A DNA stretch of 64,000 nucleotides, taken from Diphasiastrum complanatum. Lineage: Eukaryota; Streptophyta; Lycopodiopsida; Lycopodiales; Lycopodiaceae. Below the pieces are notes generated by a model that saw nothing but the letters and a program-made list of their open reading frames with translations, was not told where the DNA came from and did no database searches. Each line of letters opens with the position of its first letter. Positions within the stretch are counted from its first letter, which is position 1. Location of the stretch: assembly GCA_029204225.1 (NCBI GenBank), contig MU831885.1:1-64000 (forward strand), given 5' to 3'. Made by a program: the position numbers and the translations under genes. Below are positions 56,422-64,000 of this stretch, piece by piece.

Positions 56422-56946
56422 TCAAAGCAGTGTAGGTTGCACTACAGTAGCACAAATATATACCATTTACTTGAGCCTACTCCATCGCTAGGGTCCATCG
56501 CTGGATAGCAGAGTAATCTATTATAAAAGTGCCACAGATATGGAAAGTGGCCAATCGCTAGTCCATCGCTGGTGGTCAACCAACATGCCTAAACCTTCAA
56601 AGAAAATGCAAGCTTTCTTATCATAGAGATATGAATGCTCCAAAGAGAAGAGAGTTAAACCACATATCATATATCAAAAACGAATAAACCAAAGCTTGAT
56701 AGGGCGTGCTCTCTATTATGAGCACATCTCCAAACAGTATAGTAGAAAAGCTTTAGTTAACAACTAGTGATATATAATAGTTCATTAGGAAGCTTTGTAA
56801 AAGAGCCCTTCTGACCAAAATGGTGGGAATTTTTTTTTTGAATAAAGCCACACAGGGTTGGGTTTGAAAAAAAAGGTTAGGACCTCTAGATAAGTAGTTT
56901 TTTTGTGATTAGACCGGGGGACGTACTTTAAAATAAAGAAGATTCC

Positions 56947-56948
<2 letters not shown>
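56422..56948. other. Gene-free stretch
   Basis: Only scattered ccatcgctgg words; nothing coding. Confidence 0.4.

Positions 56949-57024
<76 letters not shown>
56949..57024. repeat. (GA)n microsatellite, about 76 bp
   Basis: Uninterrupted GA dinucleotides. Confidence 0.97.
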
Positions 57025-57030
<6 letters not shown>

Positions 57031-57061
57031 CAACCGACCTGCAGTTAGTAAATCCCTTAGG

Positions 57062-57098
57062 GGGCAGTTAGCTCCCCGTAAGAGATAGCTAACTGCCC
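57062..57098. repeat. 12-bp perfect inverted repeat
   Basis: gggcagttagct (57062-57073) and agctaactgccc (57087-57098) around a 13-base loop. Confidence 0.85.
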
Positions 57099-57119
57099 AC
57101 CAACAAACCATTAATAGTG

Positions 57120-57710
57120 TGGTAGATCATAGGAAAAACTCAAAAATGCAACGTCAAAAGAAGCTTATTTATGATAAGGCACAATTTACCCCTCATGAAA
57201 CCATTTTTTTGAAAAGCATTTAGCAAGATTACTACCTCTTTTATGAAAGTATCTTGATTGTTGTAGCAATACATTGCAGAAATAACTTGGGAAATAATCA
57301 CTTTGTAAGAATTGTAAACTGGTCTATTGGAGGCCAGATGTATGTATTGTAAATACTGAAAAGGTAAATCTCTTTTTTATCAAACTTTGAGAGATGAGAA
57401 ACCCCCGTTACGGGACTAAAGGCAATTGAAATATTCAAAAAACTGGTGGTGTTTGCTTCACAAGACTTTTTTTCAATATCAAAAAAGTTTAATGGATAAA
57501 TCCAGAAAGGGTTTTCTGGTGTTCTTACCTGATTCTTATCCATAAACAAATTGATGTTAGGATTATTAATGAAGCAAATGTCATCAACATATCTAAATGA
57601 GTGAAAGAATTCATTCATCCATGTTTTGATCCCTAACTTGGCTAATCTTTTTATAAATCGAACTTCAAAGAATCTAAGATACTAGTTACACCATGTAGGT
57701 GGGCACTGTT
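57120..57710 (-). pseudogene. Penelope-like element reverse transcriptase fragment
   Basis: Minus reading gives PTWCN-stop-YLRFFEVRFI and KRLAKLG. Then, in an open stretch of 106 codons (57618-57298), come MNEFFHSFRYVDDICFINN, YPLNFFDIEKKSCEANTT, SFLNISIAF, and SKFDKKEIYLFSIYNTYIWP, followed by SQVISAMYCYNNQDTFIKEV and LLNAFQKNGF. The order (Gt.Ca.xxxLxxxExxF, FRYxDDxxxxN, FLDxxI, KxDKxxxxxFxxxxxTxxP, QxxRxxxxCxxxxxF, LxxGF) is that of Penelope-like RTs rather than LINE or LTR elements. No GIY-YIG endonuclease remains. Frames break at both ends, so this is a short dead fragment. I am fairly sure of the superfamily and cannot name the clade. Confidence 0.65.
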
Positions 57711-59800
57711 GGAATGGCAAAGTGGAGCCACAGCTCATGCTCAAAGAAATCCCATAAGTAGAAGTGGGACTTTGTTCAAAGTGGATATAAGTGGTAAATG
57801 TCTAAGTGCTTAATGTCCCCTGGTACCAGCCCCTTTGCAGGCAAGGGAGAGCACTTGGATTCGTGGGCAGCTAGGCATCCGGGGACGGGATCCCGGAACA
57901 CAGCTCATGGAAGGGGCAAAAGGCTCCATGATTTTGGTGCAATCTCTGAACCAGAAAGGCTAAGTTGTATCCGTTGAAGGGCCACCGAATTCCTTCAAGC
58001 ATGAAAAACCCATTGGTATACCATGAATTTGTCTCCACTGGAAACTGTTTGTTTTGTGTGTATTGCTTGTAAGATACATAATTTGTGAGTCATTTGGATT
58101 CATCTGGAAAAATTGTGTATAGGATATACGAAAATCTTGGGTCTGTATTTCTCAGCTGGAAAATAACTCAATTCATTAGTGATTGTATCCCAGAGCGCTC
58201 AATTGGATACTGGATTCTAATGGTTCCAATAATGGTAAACTGAATTTTTGGAATTAAGCAGAACTTTGTAATCTCTAGATGTTGTTCTAGGGTTTTGTAT
58301 AAAGTTTATGTTGTTAAAGACAGATGTTGTAATGGTCTTTAATTACTTGTTTGATTGTAGAATTTGGAACTCATAATCTGATTAAGAATCGGTTTGGAAG
58401 AATATTCTAGCAATCAAGTAATTCCTTTATGGAAAAGATTGCAGAATGATTCTTATATTTTCTGAGTTGTATGTTGTGCATATACTCCTATATTTTTTAA
58501 TGATTATGGTTTTGGAATCCTATAAATTATGATTAATGAATCATAAGATTCTAAATATTTATGATTGACGGATCATAGATTGATACTTAAAGGTCATTAA
58601 TAGATTATAAGAAAATGTGAAGATTTTTAAGATAATGAGTAATTCTTGATCAATTGGGAGAGTCAAGGATTTAGATCTGTTATTTGAACTCTAAATTTCT
58701 TTACTCTTGCACAAATTTGAGATTGTATGGATCTCACAAGCATTTTCATTAGGTATTTTGGTTACTTATGAGAAATTTGCTTACTTTAGTAGATGGAAAT
58801 CTAATATAGATTGTAGTCAAGGAATTCTTGTGTACTGTTTTCAGCCTAAATCTCTGGTTAATTAAGAGATAGATAAATCTGTCAAGAGGGTATGATTGCT
58901 ATTTCCTTGCATATGTTGCTAGGAATAGAGCACTTAACTCAAGAGAGTATCTAGAGTACTCATAGCTGAGTTAAAATCATTTTTATCTTGATGGATCTCC
59001 TAAGAGATTTTGGTAGGATGAATTGTGGTACTTTAGGTTTCTAAAAAAATCCTAAGTGTATTGGTACCAAGAAGCATTTATGACAGGTCTACAAGTAATT
59101 GTGGATAGTCTTGAACTGTAATTGTTTGGATCTTTGATTTTTGAACATTGATCTCTATTGCAAGGTGAGAACTCACTCAATGATTCATGTAAATTGAGGT
59201 TACATGAAGGTGATGTTATCAGATTGGAGAGAATTAGACCCGCTGTATGCACGTAGGACAGATGAGGCAGTGTGCTGCCATTAGGTTGGTGTAAGCACAG
59301 TCTGTGAGGAAAATCATCTCTTAGTGTACTTCTAAAGGTCAATATAGTACTTCAGTGCAGAGATTAATAATTGGTAAATTATTCTATCTCTAAGTACTTA
59401 TTTGATATTAAGGTTAGAATAAGGGTTGAGTTTTCGAGTAAACATGAAAGTTAAAAGATTGATTTGTTGGCTTTTGAGCTTGATCTTCATGATTGGTTGA
59501 CTACTCATCTAGAGAATCATGTAAACTTAGTTTATTTGATGATGACAGTTTGATGTATTGAAGATCTTACCCATTTGGAGGACTTATCACTCAATGTACC
59601 TTTGAAATCTGAAAGAGTACTCAAAACCAAAGATAAACACATGAAAAATTGTTCTATTTTTTATTGTTTGATTAGGTCGGATGGACAGATTGAGGATAAT
59701 GATTCATGGAAAAGAGTTAAAAGCATGCAAATCTAGATCTTTGTTAGTTTCTCATTCTGAGGATCATTTTGAGGATAGAACTTGTTTACGGGAGGAAGAA
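57711..59800. other. Unassigned AT-rich stretch
   Basis: 57820-57960 is locally GC-rich (ggtaccagcccctttgcagg, catccggggacgggatccc) and may be part of a SINE or LTR. From 58000 to 59660 nothing is recognisable. An open plus frame at 59681-59950 (89 codons) overlaps the start of an LTR and is not considered a gene. Confidence 0.3.
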
Positions 59801-60290
59801 TGTTACGACCATATTCAGCTAAGCACATGGAATAGTCCTAATATGGTTGATCGGCCCTCCAGTGTTCGAGATTATTGGTCATGTCTAGATTTTATTCCAC
59901 TTCGAGGCCTGTTGGTGACTAATGACCTTGAGAGGACCCACACACTCTAATTGAGACATATGGAGTAGTGCATGTTCGTGTGATGGATATAGGTAGGAGG
60001 AATGCATGAAGAGCTATGACCTATTTATAGTTGACCTACATGGGGATTGCATGGGCTCATGCACAAGGTCCTACTCTCTATACATTGAGGTAGAGATTAT
60101 CCCGTCGACGACTTTGGTGTAGGTTACCAATTGTGTTCTTCTCCTAATGCTATCACATGGCATGGCTTGAGGGCTAGATCCAGGAGGATTATAAAGGAGG
60201 GATCTAGGTTTGGTTGGGTGGTTTTGCTCCATAGTCTCTCTTATTGTGTTTTCCTATCCTCATCTTAGGGGATTTCCCTAGTGGTCTTTA
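59801..60290 (+). mobile_element. Start of a Gypsy-type 3' LTR
   Basis: gggaggaagaa (a polypurine tract at 59790-59800) is followed by TGTTACGACC, a common start of plant Gypsy LTRs. A TATA-like attataaagg lies at 60189-60198. No second copy of the LTR is present, so the right border is approximate. Confidence 0.5.
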
Positions 60291-60329
60291 CAGGTCCATC
60301 TTTAGAATCATCTTCTCGTGATGATCTTT

Positions 60330-61270
60330 ATCATTTCAAGACCATGTTATAATGTTGTTTTGCTTGTTTCTTTGTCATTGGTCCTGCATTCTTTCCTTCC
60401 TTCAATATAACTGCTTTCAACGGTTTTATTGTCGGTTCATCAAGAATCTCACGAACTCCAAGCCTTGTAGGATCCATGTGATTTAAAATCTGCTCATCAG
60501 TAAGATTTGTATTTTCATCATAAGACAAGGCATGACTAATATGAATGAGTTCATCTTCAATAAGATCTGGTATTGGATCGATTGATATCCAAGTTACATT
60601 TATCATGTTCATTGGGAATGTGATCGACATATCCAAAGTTCAATCAGGTAAAGGAATCTCACTCAACTCTGATATGTTCTCTCTTTAAAACATATAGTGT
60701 GTTGTAAAATCCATTGTTGCAAGAGCTTGATTTCAATTAACAATATTCATTTGAGAGTCATAATGAACTCTCAAAATCTTTACTTCTCGATCACATGTAT
60801 GGTTTGTTGTTGATAAATCATCATCCTCTTTTTGGACAAATGGCTTGATTGTCCAAGTGATTGGATCAACTTTGACTGCACGCTCACGATTCTCAAAAGT
60901 AATATTTTTAGTACCCCAGTTATGAATTACTTGTGCAACAACTCATAACCATGGATGTCCCGACAAGACTCGATAATTCTTGTAATTAGGCCATTTTTTA
61001 CCACTTCTCAATCCATGTGTTCTATTTCATCTTGGTTATAGAACCAGTCTTGTGTTGCTTTAGTTAAAGCCATAGGAAATAGCTTAAGTTTATCTTGTAA
61101 AAAACCTTCGCCATAAACCTCACATGATTTTGAGAAATTTGATTGGATCAAATAACCCATTATACTTTGGTATCTCTAGACGAGGTGACCATCTAACAAT
61201 AATTGGTCGAACGTTCAACGAAGGTACAAGTGGTGCATTAGGTGGTCCATCGCCCATATTAGACATCTTT
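60330..61270 (-). pseudogene. Gypsy gag/protease remnant
   Basis: Minus reading from 61270 gives PSLNVRPIIVRWSPRLEIPK and YNGLFDPIKF, the start of a plant Gypsy gag core. A frame change follows, with CEVYGEGFLQDKLKLFPMAL and TKATQDWFYNQDEIEHMD (the TKxAxxWFxxL segment). Then comes VLSGHPWL..VAQVIHNWGT and NRERAVKVDPITW, resembling the protease end (LGHPWLxxxxxxxxxxxxxxxF) of Gypsy pol. The final open part (60636-60331) is ISIDPIPDLIEDELIHISHA and more. Gag and protease are fused by deletion: the zinc knuckle and protease active site are missing. Stops interrupt all parts. Confidence 0.7.
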
Positions 61271-62520
61271 GCAAATTACTTCAAAAAGACAATGAGATTG
61301 GATCTACATTTTTCAATCAATTTCTATCTTTGATCAGATTTGTAAAAACTCTATCACTTAACAGTAATCAAATTTCTGATTTTTGGAAAAAGGATCTTGA
61401 TTAAACGATCGACATTTCTAAAATAAGAATTTTTCAGGATCAATATTAAAATGTAACAAAATATTTCAGAAATTTGACAATGGCTGGATCTAGTAGATTA
61501 GAACTCAAAAATAGTATTGGCAAAAGTTTTGTAGACGAAGGTTTTGTAGGCGAAAGTGGACTCAACGAAGGTTCTTCACTGCTATTTTGGATTAAAATCA
61601 CTTATCTGAATGTTTTTACAAATTTGATAAAAGTAACCTTGTGCGGATTGACAATGACTATATTTGGTATAGATAAGGCTAGGATAGAACTGGCAAAGGT
61701 TCTTTCTGGCGAACAATAATGTTTTTATAACTTGGCGAGGACTAAAATAGACTTTTTTGATAATTTTGATAGATCTAACCTTTGCTGAACTCAAAAATGA
61801 TAAAGTACTATATTTAGAATCCTCAAACAAGTCAGTGAAGGTTCAGACGAAGTATCATAAGTAATATTGTTATTTTTGTGAAATAGAGTCTTTTTTTTGA
61901 CAAAGATAGATCGATATGACAACTGACCTTGACTTCCAACTCACTAATTATCAAAATAGATGAACAATCACTTTGGCCTTCTATTTTTGGTATTACTCTT
62001 TGCCAACCTAATAGTAGATAGATATGAATCACACCTATGTCCAGTAGAATGGGCAAAGGTTCTTTTTCTGTTTTTTAGAGTTTTTAGTGGCTTTGTGATG
62101 GTTTTTGTTCTATTTTTGCAAATCTGCTAAGAATTAGCCTTCGCCCTTCACACTGAAGATTCCCTGTATAAAAGTGGTATGGTCTGTAAGTCAACAAAGT
62201 TTCTTTGCCAGGGAACAAAATTTTATCAAAATTGATGACGATTTTGTCTCCTTTTTCACCAAAAATGGCAGAAATGAACATTTTTCTTTGTTTTTTCTGA
62301 TTTCTCATATCCAAATGGATTAAGAATGGTGACTTGTGTGGCTTCCCCTACTCAACAATCAAATTAGATTTCAAACAAGAAACTTCACTTAAATCAAGCA
62401 AGATCTCTCCCAATTTAACTCTAAAATGTAATTTTAACCCTAGTATGCCAAAACAAGATGCCTAAATGCAAGCTAACATCTATTCAAACATGCTGAAAAT
62501 TGAAAAATTGGCATAGCTCC
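61271..62520. other. Leader-like sequence upstream of the Gypsy gag, with dispersed CGAAGGTT motifs
   Basis: No gene. Variants of gcgaaggttctt / ggcaaaggttctt occur about ten times in both orientations from 61107 to 62210. It lies 5' of the minus-strand gag and may include its LTR. Confidence 0.35.
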
Positions 62521-62550
62521 CTGGCCACTGTCCAATTTAACAAAATGGTT

Positions 62551-62985
62551 CCGTCTTAACTCGAAATTGGGTGATGTAAAAAGAAAAATTGTTGAAAATT
62601 TCAAAATATCTACAAGTGTGCATCTTAAATAGTGTACGAAGACTTGATGGGTGTCGTCTTTCAAGTGTTAGGTTCAACAGACCAAGGTCAGTGCCATGCT
62701 TGATGTCTACATGGTGGCATTTATGCCCATGCTCATTACTTAAAAATATATTTCATTCAAACGCTAATCACATTTCCAATTTTACTCGGAACTGGGCGAC
62801 GTAAAAAGAAAAATTGCTAAAAATTTTAAAAAAAATTCAATTGTGCACTGTAAGTATGCCCATGCTCATTACTTAAAATATATTTGGCTCCAACGCTAAT
62901 AGCATTTCCGTTTTAGCTCGGAATTGGGCAACGTAAAAAGGGAAATTGTTGAAATTTTCAACTCTGCACTCACAATTTTCTCTTT
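62551..62985. repeat. Three diverged copies of a local repeat
   Basis: ctcggaattgggcaacgtaa and variants start at 62560, 62785 and 62917, each followed by aaagaaaaattgttgaaa-like sequence. The block catgctcattacttaaaa.tatatt precedes the second and third copies (period 132). Confidence 0.75.
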
Positions 62986-63289
62986 GTTGTAATTTTAAAC
63001 TAGATTTTTTATGTAAACCCGAAATCTTTATCTAACTAGTTAAAAATGTGCTTGCCAGTCTAGAATCATTTCGTGCTTAGGTCTTCAAATGCTTTTGTTT
63101 GCTCTGTTGTTTTTTAATAGGTATAGATGCAATACAAGCACCTTTAAGTGCCAATGTCCCAAGTTCTTCATACAAAGCAGAACCCAAAGGAAAGAGAAAT
63201 TTCGAAGGAATCTACAATGAAGTCGGGAAGTGATCTCACGTCAAAAACAGTTTCTAGAACCTCGTGACATCCGTAGAGTCAAAAAACTT

Positions 63290-63790
63290 AGTTTGCTGTA
63301 TTTCCTCTTGTTTGCAAAAAATTGAACTCTATTGAAGTTAAGCAAATTCGCTCGAGTTTTTTTTCAAAAACAAAAAATGATCAAATTTATTATCTTTGTT
63401 CATCTATAAGGCTTGATAGAAAAGATTTCACCTACTTTCTAGAAACAACAGAAGTTTGTTGAAAGACCTTCAAGGCTGTCCATGCAATTGAAAATTCTAG
63501 ACTTCGTCGTATTCACACGAGATTAAAAAAGGACTCTAGTCTTCAAGATTTTGTTCAAGGTCGGACTGTTTCTCCGGATTCCTTAACTGCAAAAACATGG
63601 GTGACGCATTTTATAGACATGCATGCTGAGAAACTCCCAAATTTTTTATATTTTCACCTTCCAGAAAATTTCTCAAAATTAGAAATATTCATGATGTACA
63701 AAGATTTTGTAATGTTGAAGAATGTTCAACATGTAAAATACTCTTATTTCGTGAAACTGTGAAGGAGAAATTTTGGTCTACTAAAAACCC
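63290..63790 (+). pseudogene. Fragment resembling DUF7869-type transposon-associated proteins
   Basis: A plus frame is open from about 63340 (KQIRSSFFSKTKNDQIYYL, then DRKDFTYFLETTEVC) to a TGA at 63450-63452. It then runs for about 100 codons: KTFKAVHAIENSRLRRIHTR, DSLTAKTWVTHFIDMHAEKL, FHLPENFSKLEIFMMYKDFV and VKYSYFVKL. A TGA at 63761-63763 follows where Trp would fit, and the frame continues RRNFG. The order (VCKxxFLxxxxIxxxRL, then xHxxxxP, LPxxxSKxxxYxxY, VxxSxFxxxW) is as I recall it for the region before the DUF7869 domain in plant and animal transposon-derived proteins. There is no Met start, and the next domain would lie beyond the window. Confidence 0.4.
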
Positions 63791-64000
63791 TGAAAAAATC
63801 ATCATTTTTTTCTAACCACCCAGTTTAAATTTATGACCTAGTTTAAATTCCTTCTACTCTCACTTACTACATCATTTTTGTTTGTGATTTTTTAGACAAC
63901 ATCACAAAATCACTTTAAATTCATCGAGAGCAACAAACAATAGAAAGGCAAAAGGCTGCCAAACACAATAAAAAGTGTTTGGAGTTTTCTCAAAAATATC
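63791..64000. other. Right edge of the window
   Basis: AT-rich; a possible continuation of the fragment at 63.3-63.8 kb beyond the window cannot be judged. Confidence 0.3.

Overview
The window reads as nuclear DNA of a land plant: intergenic, AT-rich, and built almost entirely of decayed transposable elements, microsatellites and tandem repeats. Long terminal repeats (LTRs) are followed by primer-binding sites matching plant initiator-Met tRNA (TGGTATCAGAGCCTACC type). Copia, Gypsy, hAT and CACTA remnants are all of plant type, and introns are short with GT..AG borders. No host gene could be identified with confidence, and no tRNA, rRNA, CRISPR or bacterial feature was seen. A Penelope-like reverse transcriptase fragment and a possible DUF7869-type fragment hint at a large, non-angiosperm plant genome (fern, lycophyte or gymnosperm). 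That is inference only.

Layout. 1-0.95 kb: tandem repeats. 1.5-4.9 kb: Gypsy integrase remnants on the minus strand, then the 3' end of a plus-strand Gypsy with an LTR. 5.1-6.2 kb: two exon-like stretches of an unrecognised gene (minus). 7.7-10.3 kb: a truncated Copia element (minus) whose reverse transcriptase is replaced by about 1.1 kb of unrelated DNA. 10.33-10.55 and 21.14-21.37 kb: inverted copies of one repeat. 14.4-19.9 kb: a full-length hAT transposon with an 8-bp target duplication, palindromic ends and a spliced transposase gene carrying six premature stops and one frameshift. 21.5-29.0 kb: two related plus-strand Copia elements, the second with both LTRs. 29-33.6 kb: AT-rich DNA with palindromic G-boxes and a 210-bp tandem duplication. 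33.7-37.3 kb: a 26-bp minisatellite followed by a Gypsy-type gag frame broken by six stops. 38.7-41.7 kb: an LTR/primer-site remnant, an unrecognised minus-strand ORF with a TATA-like box, and a Copia gag fragment.

43.9-50.1 kb: the youngest element, a complete minus-strand Copia with 737-bp LTRs and target duplication CTTAG, inserted into an older Gypsy pol. 51-53.4 kb: CACTA transposase remains carrying an apparently perfect 882-bp tandem duplication. 54.2-55.5 kb: Gypsy gag-protease-RT remains (plus). 55.5-56.5 kb: 298-bp and 162-bp tandem duplications. 57.1-57.7 kb: Penelope-like RT (minus). 59.8 kb: start of a Gypsy-type LTR. 60.3-61.3 kb: Gypsy gag/protease remains (minus). 62.5-63.0 kb: a local repeat. 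63.3-63.8 kb: a DUF7869-like fragment.

These sequences do not form a pathway; they are successive layers of insertion and decay. Nearly every premature stop, and every LTR difference in the young Copia, can be explained by C-to-T/G-to-A transitions, the pattern expected from deamination of methylated cytosines in silenced repeats.
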